Assembly (NCBI GenBank): GCA_020633995.1
Contig: JACKCO010000003.1
Coordinates: 496,001-560,000, forward strand
DNA from: Campylobacterota bacterium
GTDB taxonomy: Bacteria; Babelota; Babeliae; Babelales; RVW-14
DNA: 64,000 nucleotides
Reading direction: 5' to 3'
Translations under genes and position numbers: made by a program
Notes under the pieces: generated by a model
The model's database searches: none
What the model was told of the DNA's origin: nothing
Seen by the model: the letters and a program-made list of their open reading frames with translations, nothing else
Shown here: in pieces, positions 42,943-52,469 of the stretch
Numbering within the stretch: the stretch's first letter is position 1
How the letters are laid out: the number at the start of each line of letters is the position of its first letter

Positions 42943-43527
42943 ATGAAAAAAATTGTGATGCTTGTTTTAGTGATGTCGTTGTTTGGATCGGGCATTAGAG
43001 CAGCGGAGAATTTTGTAGGGCAAGTTTTCAAGATATGTATTGGTGTTTATGATCCACAAACTCGGCAACATGTTATTACCGAGTTTGACTCTCTTGATGC
43101 ATTTAAGCGTTTTTTGTCGGGAGATGGGTTTATGGAGTTGCACGCTCGGTGCAGTGAAATGTTTGGTAGTGGTTCTACCGTTGTAGCAACTCAATTGAAT
43201 GGACTCACGGGACATCTTGCGGCTTTATGTGGCCAGGTATTTCCTCAGCAGTGGGGGGAGTTAGCTAATGTACCAGCACTTTGCGGGAATGATGGAAAGT
43301 TGGTGACGCTGAGGGACTATAGTAGCCTTGGAGGTGAGAAGCTTATAATAACTCCTAATGCGTGTTATGCTATCCCGTTTTGTTTGACCGTTACAATTTT
43401 TATCGGCGGACTTTTGTTGCTCTATGTTGTGTATGATTGTTTGTCGGATAACCCGTTTATTTATTCGGGAGATGATCTTGATTTTCGTGGCTTTAGTTTT
43501 GCCAAACGTAGAGTTAGGCAAGGTTAG
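42943..43527 (+). CDS. Exported, C-terminally membrane-anchored hypothetical protein (paralogue)
   Basis: From the ATG at 42943 (AAAGGAGA upstream; the ATG at 42874 lacks a site and would bury the signal) the product is 194 residues. Signal peptide MKKIVMLVLVMSLFGSGIRAAE, then FKICIGVYDPQTRQHVITEF paralleling the upstream gene, and a membrane helix near 145-165 (FCLTVTIFIGGLLLLYVVYD) followed by a short charged tail. It shares a transcript with 42295, ended by the strong terminator at 43529. Confidence 0.8.
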   Translation: MKKIVMLVLVMSLFGSGIRAAENFVGQVFKICIGVYDPQTRQHVITEFDSLDAFKRFLSGDGFMELHARCSEMFGSGSTVVATQLNGLTGHLAALCGQVFPQQWGELANVPALCGNDGKLVTLRDYSSLGGEKLIITPNACYAIPFCLTVTIFIGGLLLLYVVYDCLSDNPFIYSGDDLDFRGFSFAKRRVRQG

Positions 43528-43528
43528 C

Positions 43529-43557
43529 AGAGGCGGGCAGTAAGCCCGCCTCTTTTT
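43529..43557 (+). terminator. Rho-independent terminator
   Basis: AGAGGCGGGC and GCCCGCCTCT pair perfectly over 10 bp around a 5-base loop (AGTAA), followed by TTTT. It ends the plus-strand pair 42295-43527. Confidence 0.92.
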
Positions 43558-43562
43558 GTTTT

Positions 43563-44861
43563 TTAAAAGCCTGCTGTTAGGAGTGTGTGTTTTGCGGCTG
43601 CACGAGCAAGTGCGGTATTAATTTGGTGTTCGCTTGGCATTTGCATGCCTGAGCGGTCTTGGTCATTTTGTAAGTAGTCTTTGAGTTTATCTTTAAAGTA
43701 TTGCAAGCGTTTGCTTGAAATTTCTTGCGACTCAAAAAAGTAAGTGAGTATACCCGTCAGAAATACGATTGGCGTATTTGATTTGCCCATCATAAATTCG
43801 GTTAGGAATGATGCGGCATGTGTTGTAGTAACCGTTTTTGTGAGGTGTTTGACCATTTGTGCAGCATTGAGTTTTGTACCAAAAACTTTGACAGTACGGG
43901 CATCAAGCGTTTCAAGCAGGCCAAGTACAATGCTGATTATCCACTCGCTGTTTTCCTGCAGTATTATTTGTGCTAGTTCAAAGAATCCCTTTTTTTGTCG
44001 TTCGGGGTTGTTACTATAAAACCCTTTGTAAATTGCTATGTGTACAGCAGTGCACACCACGGCAATAAACAGGGTTACCCCACCAGCTTTGATGAACTCG
44101 CTATTTAATGTATCGTCTTGACCATCTTCTTCCAAAATTTTGTCGATGTGTACGTTGAGACGTTTTATAACCTCTAGTTCTACATCATCATCCAGTGCGT
44201 AGATGCTATTTAAAATTCCTTGGGTAATTGCTTCTACGCTTTGGTTCTCAATTTCAGCAGTAGGTTTTGGTTTGCTCGCTACGACATTTTCAGCAGGCTT
44301 TTGCACGGTTATCTCAGTTGGCTCTGGTTCAAGGACGGAATCGATAAATTCTTCAGCGACATTGCTGATTGCAGTTTGGATAAGCTGGTTGGTCATTGCT
44401 TCAAATTGATTTACAAGTGCTTCTTGCACTGCTGATTCTGATGCACTTGCTGCTTCAGGTTGTTCTTGCGGGGTAGTAGTGTCTGGCATTGTTTGATCTA
44501 GTTGTTCTTGCACTGGTTGGGTTACCGCTGCGATTGTTGATTGTTCAATTGGTTCAGGTTCTGTGAGAGCAGCGGGTGTTGGTGTTGGCTCGGGTGCTAG
44601 GGGTGTAGAGCCTGGGGCACTGAGTGGCTCGATTGATATTTCTTGTGTTGGCTCTGGGGTTATGGTTATTCCTTCTACTGCTGGTTCCTCAGGTGTTTGT
44701 GATGCTGGGCTGTTTGAGCTGTCAAGTTGCGGTGTTAAGGTTTGCGAAGATGAGTTTTCTTCGGCTGCTAGCTCTCCTTTGGTCAGGGGTTGCGCTAAAA
44801 CCTGTGTGCTATAGGCAAGACTGCTTGCCAGCAGCAATGCGCAAATGTTGCGTGTATTCAT
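43563..44861 (-). CDS. Exported Pro/Glu/Thr-rich membrane protein, hypothetical
   Basis: A 432-residue product: signal peptide MNTRNICALLLASSLAYSTQVLA, a low-complexity Pro/Glu/Thr/Gln region (about 25-150), a helical region, then a membrane helix (about 260-277, GGVTLFIAVVCTAVHIAIY) and further hydrophobic helices around 310 and 365. AAGGAGTTC lies just upstream. It converges on the terminator at 43529. The linker-plus-membrane layout suggests an envelope-spanning protein, but no family is recognised. Confidence 0.78.
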   Translation of the reverse strand: MNTRNICALLLASSLAYSTQVLAQPLTKGELAAEENSSSQTLTPQLDSSNSPASQTPEEPAVEGITITPEPTQEISIEPLSAPGSTPLAPEPTPTPAALTEPEPIEQSTIAAVTQPVQEQLDQTMPDTTTPQEQPEAASASESAVQEALVNQFEAMTNQLIQTAISNVAEEFIDSVLEPEPTEITVQKPAENVVASKPKPTAEIENQSVEAITQGILNSIYALDDDVELEVIKRLNVHIDKILEEDGQDDTLNSEFIKAGGVTLFIAVVCTAVHIAIYKGFYSNNPERQKKGFFELAQIILQENSEWIISIVLGLLETLDARTVKVFGTKLNAAQMVKHLTKTVTTTHAASFLTEFMMGKSNTPIVFLTGILTYFFESQEISSKRLQYFKDKLKDYLQNDQDRSGMQMPSEHQINTALARAAAKHTLLTAGF

Positions 44862-44900
44862 GAAGGAACTCCTTTTTTTAGGGGATTATTGTGTGTATGG

Positions 44901-46286
44901 TTAACTTCTTTTTTTATACATGCTCTTTGCATGTGTACTTGCAGCGCCATGTTCGACGATGGGGGCTGGATAATCGCCTTCGAAATCATCGTGGTATTTG
45001 TCCCAGTTATGGATGTATTTGGGTTCAACGTTTTTAAGTTCTTCAACCCATGTTTTTATGTATTTGCAATCATGGTCAAATTTTTTTTGCTGAAGCCATG
45101 GGCTGAAGATACGAAAATATGGTTGCGCATCACAACCTGTGGATGCAGCCCATTGCCAGTTGCCGTTGTTGACTGAAGGATCATAATCAACAAGGAGCTG
45201 AGCAAAATGTTTTTCACCCCAGCGCCAGTCAATGTGTAAATCTTTAACCAAAAACGATGCGACAACCATGCGGACGCGATTATGCATGAAGCCGGTTTGT
45301 GCAAGTTGACGCATTCCGGCATCAACAAGAGGGTATCCAGTTTTACCTTGTTGCCACGCATGAAAAAGCTTTTTTGAGTTTTTCCATGCAAGTTTGTCAT
45401 ATTTTTTGTGGAATGCGTGACCAAAAACATGAGGAAAATGGAAAGCGATATGTGTAAAAAAATCACGCCAGTACAGCTGTTTTATGAGTGTGTGGGTTTT
45501 TCCGAGCTTTTTTATAATGGCTTCACGTGCTTCACGTACTGAGATTGTTCCAAATTTAAGATGAGCAGATAGGCCAGTTGTTGCCTCACGTGCGGGGATA
45601 TTACGTTCTTTGTCATAGAGCCTGAAAGTACTCAAACGCTTAAAAATATTAAGTGCTTTTGATCTTCCGCCATGAACAGAAATAGAATCATTTTCTTGAG
45701 CCAAAAACTTTGTGTATATGCTTTTGCCTTGGCTACCTGCAAGACTACCGGTAAAAAAATTGCTGAAGCGGTGTTGGGTTGGGAGCGCAACTGCATGTTT
45801 TGAAGCATTTTTATAGAAAGGTGTAAAAATGGTGTAAGGCTGTTTGTTTTTTTTGAGTGCTTGGTCAGGCTCAAGTAAAAGTAAATCGGGACTGCTCACA
45901 AAAGCTGCTTTGTTTTTTTTACACGCACGTTTGATGCTGTTATCACGACGTTTGCCGTATGGTGTGTAGTCATGGTTAACAAAAACTGCATCAATTTTTT
46001 CTTTTTTAATGAGTCCCGAGACAACGGTTTCAGGATTGCCATAAAATAGATAAAGTTTTGCTTTTTTCTTTTTGAGTTGGCCCTCAAGATCCTGTAAAGA
46101 TTCTATCATAAATTGAATAGCATTGAGTGATCGGTATTTGTTTTTGTCAGTTACCTGCTCGGGGGTAAAAATGAAAATGGGGACTACTTTTTCTGAGGTG
46201 GTATGTGCGGTGATGAGTCCGGTATTGTCGTTCAGTCGTAGATCACGCCGAAAAATAAACAGAGATTTTTTGTACTCTTTTGTCAT
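44901..46286 (-). CDS. phrB: Deoxyribodipyrimidine photo-lyase
   Basis: The product (461 residues from the ATG at 46286, preceded by AAGGA) is a class I CPD photolyase. It opens KSLFIFRRDLRLNDNTGL, the N-terminal antenna-domain signature, and ends with the FAD-binding helical domain: TGYPLVDAGMRQLAQTGFMH, then NNGNWQWAASTGCDAQPYFR. It repairs UV-induced pyrimidine dimers using light. An ATG three codons earlier (46295) is also possible. Length is normal. A light-dependent enzyme suggests the bacterium or its host is exposed to daylight. Confidence 0.95.
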   Translation of the reverse strand: MTKEYKKSLFIFRRDLRLNDNTGLITAHTTSEKVVPIFIFTPEQVTDKNKYRSLNAIQFMIESLQDLEGQLKKKKAKLYLFYGNPETVVSGLIKKEKIDAVFVNHDYTPYGKRRDNSIKRACKKNKAAFVSSPDLLLLEPDQALKKNKQPYTIFTPFYKNASKHAVALPTQHRFSNFFTGSLAGSQGKSIYTKFLAQENDSISVHGGRSKALNIFKRLSTFRLYDKERNIPAREATTGLSAHLKFGTISVREAREAIIKKLGKTHTLIKQLYWRDFFTHIAFHFPHVFGHAFHKKYDKLAWKNSKKLFHAWQQGKTGYPLVDAGMRQLAQTGFMHNRVRMVVASFLVKDLHIDWRWGEKHFAQLLVDYDPSVNNGNWQWAASTGCDAQPYFRIFSPWLQQKKFDHDCKYIKTWVEELKNVEPKYIHNWDKYHDDFEGDYPAPIVEHGAASTHAKSMYKKRS

Positions 46287-46388
46287 AACCAGCATCCTTG
46301 CTTAAAGCTTGACCAATGAATGTGTGTAGTGCTATAACACAAATGTATTTTACAAATTGGCGACGATTTATCCGTGAAGGGAAATTTC

Positions 46389-48038
46389 ATGTACAGTTCC
46401 ACCAGAAAAAGAGTTTTGCATGGTATTTTTTGCCATGTAAAGATTCTTGTTAGCCTGTCTTTAATTATTTCCTGTTGTTTGCATCTGAGTGCAACGCCAC
46501 TGGTTAATGTTTACGATACCGCCATCATTCATACGGCACGTGGTACTGACAAGTTTTATAAAAAATTTGATAAAGGGCACTTACGCTTGCATCTTTCTCC
46601 TTTTTATCAGCATGCTAACACAGCTCGTGATGTCTGCAATAAAAAAGTGCAGCTTCACGATCGATGCGGAAAATGGAATTTGCTTGCCATCCTTTTTGAT
46701 GCGGAAAAAGCAGCACCGACCAATAAACCATTTAGCGAAGAAAATTATGAACAGTTATGGTCAGCTAATAGTGCATTGCAAGGGAATACACTTGAGCCAA
46801 GCACGTTGGAGGAAGATCGATTTAATTTCACCAAAGAGAACGAGTTTAAAAAAGAAGTTGCTGAATACAACTATGGTACCTATACCGATGTTAAAGGCTC
46901 GTATGAAAAGCTTGGTCTTCGTGCGCAAATTAATTTTGATTTTGGTGGAGGGTTTGGTACAGCCATACGCGCAGGGTTTGTCGACATCAGGCAGAAGGCC
47001 AGTGACTATATAGTCAATGAGGGCGTGCAGCGAGGTAAGGGCATTGGAAGTGTTGAAGGTGCTCCGTCTCAAAATGAAGCAGCATTTGGTCCCGTTTTTT
47101 TTGATAATCTTGTCAGTGCAAATGCGCGCACCAAAATTGCCAACGAGCTGGGCATTGATTTGAGCGAGTTTTGTGACTCAATGCTTGAGGACGTGCACGT
47201 ACAACTTTATTGGAATGTACCGATTAAACTGTGTGAGCGCGAAGAAGTGCCGGTGCTTGTTGTACCGCATATTTCTTTGGGTGCATGGATCCCATCGGGC
47301 AATGATGTAAAGCCTCACAGGCGCTTTAGTGTGCCATCAGGCAACAACAACTTTTGGGGAATAACGCTTGAAGGTGCGCTTAATTTTGAGTTTCCAACGT
47401 TGGGAACTGACCAGATTTTACAGTTGAGTTTGGGTGCTGGTGCAGTTTTTTCCGAAACTAAAGATCTCAAGGCGCAACGTGTGCCAACAAGTATTTATCA
47501 GGAAGGCCTGATCCCGTGGACAACGGATATCAAGCGCCGCCCAGGACACTTATGGTATGCTAACGCATCACTCAAAGCAGAATATTTTTCAGGCAATTTG
47601 ATGTTTTATTTTGATTACATCTATACGCAGCATCTTAAAGATCACATTAATTTGCTCTGTAGCAGAACAACGTGCGAGATTATTCCATGCCCAACAAGTT
47701 GTGAGTCAAGCGAAAGTAGTTCAAGCTCGACCAATACCAGTTGTAGTAGCAATACATGTGTGCAAAACTGCACTCAAACTTGTTTCCAGAGTTGTGAGAT
47801 TAAAAAGATACTGAAGTGTACGACAACGACATTAACCAAGGCTGCCCAAGACTGTTTCCAAAAAGGTGTTTGCAAGTTGGAAGATGAATCGTGTTGGAAG
47901 AATCAGCAAATTAATTTTGGGCTTACATACAAGATTGCATCCTGTTTGACGCTTGGTGGTATGGTGCAGGCGCACATTAGTGGACGTAAAGTTTTGCGTC
48001 CGGTCACCGTGCTTGGTCACATTCAGTTTAGCTACTAA
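46389..48038 (+). CDS. Probable outer-membrane beta-barrel protein with Cys-rich insert
   Basis: A 549-residue protein (ATG 46389 with GAAGGGA upstream; a GTG at 46374 is also in frame). A hydrophobic segment at about 21-36 (ILVSLSLIISCCLHLSAT) looks like a signal peptide. Alternating hydrophobic/polar strands with Gly and aromatic residues and a final aromatic residue (HIQFSY) suggest a barrel. Near 440-510 is a Cys/Ser-rich stretch with about fifteen Cys. It ends tail to tail with the bamA gene, overlapping by 4 bases. No named family recognised. Confidence 0.7.
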   Translation: MYSSTRKRVLHGIFCHVKILVSLSLIISCCLHLSATPLVNVYDTAIIHTARGTDKFYKKFDKGHLRLHLSPFYQHANTARDVCNKKVQLHDRCGKWNLLAILFDAEKAAPTNKPFSEENYEQLWSANSALQGNTLEPSTLEEDRFNFTKENEFKKEVAEYNYGTYTDVKGSYEKLGLRAQINFDFGGGFGTAIRAGFVDIRQKASDYIVNEGVQRGKGIGSVEGAPSQNEAAFGPVFFDNLVSANARTKIANELGIDLSEFCDSMLEDVHVQLYWNVPIKLCEREEVPVLVVPHISLGAWIPSGNDVKPHRRFSVPSGNNNFWGITLEGALNFEFPTLGTDQILQLSLGAGAVFSETKDLKAQRVPTSIYQEGLIPWTTDIKRRPGHLWYANASLKAEYFSGNLMFYFDYIYTQHLKDHINLLCSRTTCEIIPCPTSCESSESSSSSTNTSCSSNTCVQNCTQTCFQSCEIKKILKCTTTTLTKAAQDCFQKGVCKLEDESCWKNQQINFGLTYKIASCLTLGGMVQAHISGRKVLRPVTVLGHIQFSY

Positions 48039-50950
48039 AACGCTTCACCCAGCGTGAGGTGCCAACCAATGCGTTCTTCTTTTTGCTCAAGGCGTGATTT
48101 CCATTTGAGTGCAAGGTCAAAGCGCAGGGGGCCAATCGGTGTTTTATAACGCAGGCCAATGCCGCTTGATGGGAACCACTTTTTTCCAAAGCCACTCAAC
48201 CCAGTTTGGCTCAAAATGCCAAGATCTTGAAAGAGTACTGCCCCAAATGACTTGTAGATGGGAAAGCGTAGTTCCCCATTGATATTAAGCATTGAGCTGC
48301 CACCTTGAATAGTATATTGTTTGCATGTTTTGCCGTCTTTGACGCAGGTTTGTACTCCCAGTGGGGGTAGGCCATCAAGTTCGTAGCCACGCACAGAGTG
48401 TGGGCCACCAAGGTAGAAACGCTCTACAGGCATAACTTGTGTGAATTTTGACCGAAAAATATGGCCAAACTTGATGCGGCCGGCAGCAATAATGTGACGG
48501 TAGATTGGATGAAAAAAGGCATGTTCGGCAATCAGTTTTGCGGTAAAGATGCCAGAACTTTCAGGAATCATGCATTTGAGTGATGCGTTGCTGAAAGTGC
48601 CGCTTGTTGTATTGAAGCGGTCATCAAGTTTATCCACGATCAGTGACGGTGCAACGTAAAAGTGTGGCAGCATTTTGTCTATTAGGCGCTGGTCAAAGTT
48701 GAGCTGACCACGAACACGCGTTGTTTTAATCCATTCATTACCCGCAATAACACTCCAATGGTAGTGTTGTTTGTACTGATCAGAAAGGGACATGCCAAAG
48801 CCTGCTTGCAGCGCTTCATAAGCAGCATCGCCGCCGCCAATTTTGACAGGGTGGATGTATTTGTTTGCATAGGCATTAATGCGCCCCATGCTGTCTATGC
48901 CGAGTGGTGTTGGTTGTTGGTATTCAGCATTGAATCGTTGCTCAAAAAAGGTTAAATCGACGTTGAATGATAATTTGTCAGCATGATTTGTTGGATTTTT
49001 GAATATAAGTGAGGTGCCAAATTTTGGGGTATGTTGTTGTTTGAATTGAAAATTATGACTTGTTAAGAAATAGCCAACACGAAAACGTAATTCGGTTGGT
49101 TCGTCGTCAACAACATTGAGCAAGACCGTTTTTTTGCCTGTTGGCTTTGAAAGGTTTGCTGGGGTTAGTTGAATTGATTTGAAGACATCAAGGCTTTTGA
49201 GCCGCTTACGTGTAAGGTCAAGTTTTTGTCGATTCCAAAGATCGCCTTCCTTAAACTTGAGTTGTGCTCGTAAGTGTTTGAAAGGGATTGTCGTATTGCC
49301 TCGTACGACGACTTTGCCGATACAGACCTGTTTGCCTGGTTTTATGTGCCACCGCACAAATATTTTGCGTTGCTCGGGGGGGGTAGCGCCTGGCAGATTT
49401 ATGGGAAAGTCTTGAACGGGGAGTTGCACCAGTTCGGGCTGAATCTCTGCATACCAGTAGCCTTGCCTATGGAAATAATCAAGTAAAAATGAGCGCTGTT
49501 CATGTAACCATCCAAAGTGAAATGGAATGAGTTGGTTATATTTTGAGAGTTTATATTTCTTGAAAAAATCACATCCTTCAAGTTCTTTGAATGGTTCAAT
49601 TTCAAATCCGGCCCAAAAACGTTGTATGCCCTTGTCTATCAAAAGTTTGAGTGTATATGTTTGTGTAAGGTGGTTTTTAACAAATCGCTTTTCGATAGTT
49701 GTAAAATCCCAGTAGCCATGTGCGAGGTAATAATTTTGCAGCTTTTCAAGGTAATGGTCGAGGTTGTCTTGGTCAAAGATTTTGTTTTTTAATTGTTGGG
49801 CAAAGGGCAGCTCTACTTTCTCGGGCAAATGTGTTGCAGCATCGATAAGTTCGATGTGTTCGATAATTGTTGGTTCTTGCTCATCGATGATGATGTGATG
49901 GCCAATTTTGCCTACTGGCTCATGACTAAGGTTAACGTGCCAATAACCTTTTTTATAATATTCGTATGCCAGTTGCTCGGTTATGATCTCAGGCAAGAAA
50001 AGCCAATCAGGCTGGTCGGGGTCAAGTAGTTCCTGCTTGATGAACTGATCTGAAAATGCATCGTTGCCTTCAAGGGTAAGTATTTTTCGTTTACCAAGTG
50101 CGATTTCAAAAGTGAGATCAAGCTTGTTTTTGTTTCCAAAGTTTTTATGCAGGGTGATGCGTGGGTTGAGAAAGTTTTTTTTGCGTATAAAATCTTTCAT
50201 TTTTCTAACATACTTTTTGACGCGTGTGTTTGAGTAATAACCGTGTCTAAAGTACTTGCCAAATTTTCGATCGAGTGTTTTTCCCAGGCTTGCAATGTCG
50301 TGGTTGTGCTCGTCTGAAAGGTGTTTATTGAGATCGGCGATGGTGAAGTGTACGTGCTCAAAGCTATATCGCTTGTTCCTGTTGAGTGTCAGCTTTGTGG
50401 TGATAGTTTTACGTTTTTTTTCATAGATAAGCTCATCGTCAATTGTGCAATCAAAATAACCTTGATCATGTAGGGTCTTGATAATGCTTTTTAGCGATTG
50501 TTCATGGAGCGTTGCATCAAATATTTCACCCGGCTGTAGCATGTACAGTGTTGCGTAGTCCTGCTTGCCAAAGATGACCCCATGGATCTGTAGTTTTTTA
50601 AAGATCCAGTTGCCGGTCAAAATGAAGTGTAGGTGCTTACCCGTTTGATACTCATCTTCTTGTACATGCACGCTTGTAAAGCGCTGTTTTGCCATGAGTT
50701 GACGGTAGGCATAGACTAGGTGGCGCTTGGTTATAAACGAGTTCGTTTTTAGACGTGTGAGGTAAAAAAACTCGTCTTCAGTAAAGGGTACATCTGACTC
50801 GAAGGTTATTTTGGTAATGTACATACTGTGGGTGGTGCCTGCCTGTGCGGGTGCACTGACCAGGTCTTTGAGGTCAACGCCGGCTGCATGCATGTTGCTT
50901 GTCAGCATGGTCAGGAAAAAAATGAGGCAGATAAATCGGTATGATGTCAT
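48035..50950 (-). CDS. bamA: Outer-membrane assembly factor BamA (Omp85)
   Basis: A 971-residue Omp85 protein: signal peptide (MTSYRFICLIFFLTMLTSNMHA), a long periplasmic region with about five POTRA domains (for instance GKVVVRGNTTIPFKHLRAQL), and a C-terminal barrel of roughly 370 residues with FYLGGPHSVRGYELDGLPPL (the conserved loop-6 RGY motif) and a final Phe. BamA inserts beta-barrel proteins, presumably including the secretins and the 46389 product, into the outer membrane. It is longer than the usual 800 or so residues. TamA, a relative, has three POTRA domains and is less likely. Confidence 0.9.
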   Translation of the reverse strand: MTSYRFICLIFFLTMLTSNMHAAGVDLKDLVSAPAQAGTTHSMYITKITFESDVPFTEDEFFYLTRLKTNSFITKRHLVYAYRQLMAKQRFTSVHVQEDEYQTGKHLHFILTGNWIFKKLQIHGVIFGKQDYATLYMLQPGEIFDATLHEQSLKSIIKTLHDQGYFDCTIDDELIYEKKRKTITTKLTLNRNKRYSFEHVHFTIADLNKHLSDEHNHDIASLGKTLDRKFGKYFRHGYYSNTRVKKYVRKMKDFIRKKNFLNPRITLHKNFGNKNKLDLTFEIALGKRKILTLEGNDAFSDQFIKQELLDPDQPDWLFLPEIITEQLAYEYYKKGYWHVNLSHEPVGKIGHHIIIDEQEPTIIEHIELIDAATHLPEKVELPFAQQLKNKIFDQDNLDHYLEKLQNYYLAHGYWDFTTIEKRFVKNHLTQTYTLKLLIDKGIQRFWAGFEIEPFKELEGCDFFKKYKLSKYNQLIPFHFGWLHEQRSFLLDYFHRQGYWYAEIQPELVQLPVQDFPINLPGATPPEQRKIFVRWHIKPGKQVCIGKVVVRGNTTIPFKHLRAQLKFKEGDLWNRQKLDLTRKRLKSLDVFKSIQLTPANLSKPTGKKTVLLNVVDDEPTELRFRVGYFLTSHNFQFKQQHTPKFGTSLIFKNPTNHADKLSFNVDLTFFEQRFNAEYQQPTPLGIDSMGRINAYANKYIHPVKIGGGDAAYEALQAGFGMSLSDQYKQHYHWSVIAGNEWIKTTRVRGQLNFDQRLIDKMLPHFYVAPSLIVDKLDDRFNTTSGTFSNASLKCMIPESSGIFTAKLIAEHAFFHPIYRHIIAAGRIKFGHIFRSKFTQVMPVERFYLGGPHSVRGYELDGLPPLGVQTCVKDGKTCKQYTIQGGSSMLNINGELRFPIYKSFGAVLFQDLGILSQTGLSGFGKKWFPSSGIGLRYKTPIGPLRFDLALKWKSRLEQKEERIGWHLTLGEAF

Positions 50951-51018
50951 AATGTAGGTTGCTGTGAGTGAAATTGCCTATTGTTTCGATTTGGTTACTT
51001 AGTTTTTTGTCTGTTATA

Positions 51019-51044
51019 ACAAGCCTGTCCTCTGGCTTGACTGG
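51019..51044. repeat. Fragment of palindromic repeat family
   Basis: ACAAGCCTGTCCTCTGGCTT followed by GACTGG is the inverse of the GGTCAAGCCAGAGGACAAGC block at 17602 and of the similar block at 22203. Nothing else is recognisable in 50951-51143. Confidence 0.6.
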
Positions 51045-51143
51045 AAGGTCGCTTTTTACCCTCTAATCATGCAGTTTAGCCTAATTTAAGCATTTTGGGC
51101 AGTGGGGGGGCGAATTAGCCTTCCCAGACGGTCTTTGACCCGT

Positions 51144-51171
51144 TTGATTTAATTTTCAATCTGTATATAAT
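51144..51171 (+). promoter_or_regulatory. Promoter of the 51244 ankyrin operon
   Basis: TTGATT (51144-51149), 16-base spacer, TATAAT (51166-51171), about 70 bases before the ATG at 51244. An alternative TTGACC at 51135 would have a spacer that is too long. Confidence 0.6.
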
Positions 51172-51243
51172 TATACATGTATGCATTTAAAATATGCGTA
51201 TAACCGTAAATGGAAGGTTATTTTTTATGAAATGGAGGCTCTC

Positions 51244-52440
51244 ATGAAGGGTATTTCACGCCTGTCACGTGTATTTTTATTGGTTGCTATGGTTGCAAGC
51301 GGTGGATTTACTGCAAAGGCAGTAGATTCAGGACTCAGGTTTGAGCAGGCATTGCGTTACGGCATGAATCGAGTATGGATTGACGAAAAAAGCGCTGAGA
51401 TGGCCGAAGCGATAGATGCTGGTGATTTTGATGCGGTCAAAAAGGTCGTTGAGTTGCTTCGTGGATCAGGAGACGAGCCTCGAGAAGAATATTTCTGTTT
51501 TACTGGTGAGTTTCTACAAAAGCTCGTAAAAGATTTTTATGAGGGTAAACAGCCGTTAAATGTCTTGGGGAAAGGCTTACTTGGTTTTGGGCAGCGTTGG
51601 GGACGCTTTGACTTACTGCTTAATGAGCAGGGTTTGGTACCACTTTTGCAGGCAAAGGCACGATTGAAAACATGTCCAGAAGATCGTCGGGCTAAGTTTG
51701 AAGAAATAGTTGCATATCTTAAGCGTGTTGGTTTTAAAGAGTCCTTCATGCATCATTGCTGGAGAGGGTTTAAAAAGTTTCAAACTGTTAAAATTATTTT
51801 TGATTTGCTTCTGGCTACGTTAGATCGTTACACAAATTTTAATATTCCAATTGATGAAAATGGAAGCTGTGTATTGCTTGAGCTTGCAATGAGGTCAGAT
51901 TCTGAGTCTTTTGCATTATTTAAAAAATTATTTTCGTATGAAAAGGTTAATGGACATTGCCTCAATTTTAGAGGGCAAAACGTACTTCATCACGCAGCAT
52001 TTGAGGGCAATCTTGAGGGTGTTAAATATTTACTGGAGCAGGACAAAGGCTTTGATGTTAATGCTCAAGATAAAAAGGGCTTAACACCATTGCATTGCGC
52101 GGCACAAAAAGATCAGTTTGCAGTTGTTATTCCCATACTTGTCAACGGTGCTAACCCTGAGGTTAGAGATTGGCAGGGGCGCTCCGCGCTTGATTATACA
52201 GCTATGTGGGTAGCTCCAAGCACAGCACGGATTTTGCTCAGTCGTGGCGTTGGCATATCTGAAGGTATTGATGGTCGTTATGGCACTGCTTACGGTGGGA
52301 TTAATCTTGCACTCAATCCTACGTTATTTGGAAATATTTTAGAGATTAGCAAGCTTATTGATAACGAGCGAAAAAAGCGTAAGCAGAAATTACGAGATGC
52401 TGCGAGTAAAATAAAAATTGTGATTGATGAAAGTATATAA
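51244..52440 (+). CDS. Exported ankyrin-repeat protein
   Basis: A 398-residue product from the ATG at 51244 (GGAGG six bases upstream; an ATG at 51181 has no site). Signal peptide MKGISRLSRVFLLVAMVASGGFTAKA. A helical N-terminal 230 residues without recognisable repeats is followed by three ankyrin repeats (about 235-345; GQNVLHHAAFEGNLEGVKYL, GLTPLHCAAQKDQFAVVIPI, GRSALDYTAM) and a charged tail. First gene of a three-gene set with similar leaders. Confidence 0.87.
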   Translation: MKGISRLSRVFLLVAMVASGGFTAKAVDSGLRFEQALRYGMNRVWIDEKSAEMAEAIDAGDFDAVKKVVELLRGSGDEPREEYFCFTGEFLQKLVKDFYEGKQPLNVLGKGLLGFGQRWGRFDLLLNEQGLVPLLQAKARLKTCPEDRRAKFEEIVAYLKRVGFKESFMHHCWRGFKKFQTVKIIFDLLLATLDRYTNFNIPIDENGSCVLLELAMRSDSESFALFKKLFSYEKVNGHCLNFRGQNVLHHAAFEGNLEGVKYLLEQDKGFDVNAQDKKGLTPLHCAAQKDQFAVVIPILVNGANPEVRDWQGRSALDYTAMWVAPSTARILLSRGVGISEGIDGRYGTAYGGINLALNPTLFGNILEISKLIDNERKKRKQKLRDAASKIKIVIDESI

Positions 52441-52469
52441 AGATTAAAAAATAAATGGAGATCATTGTG

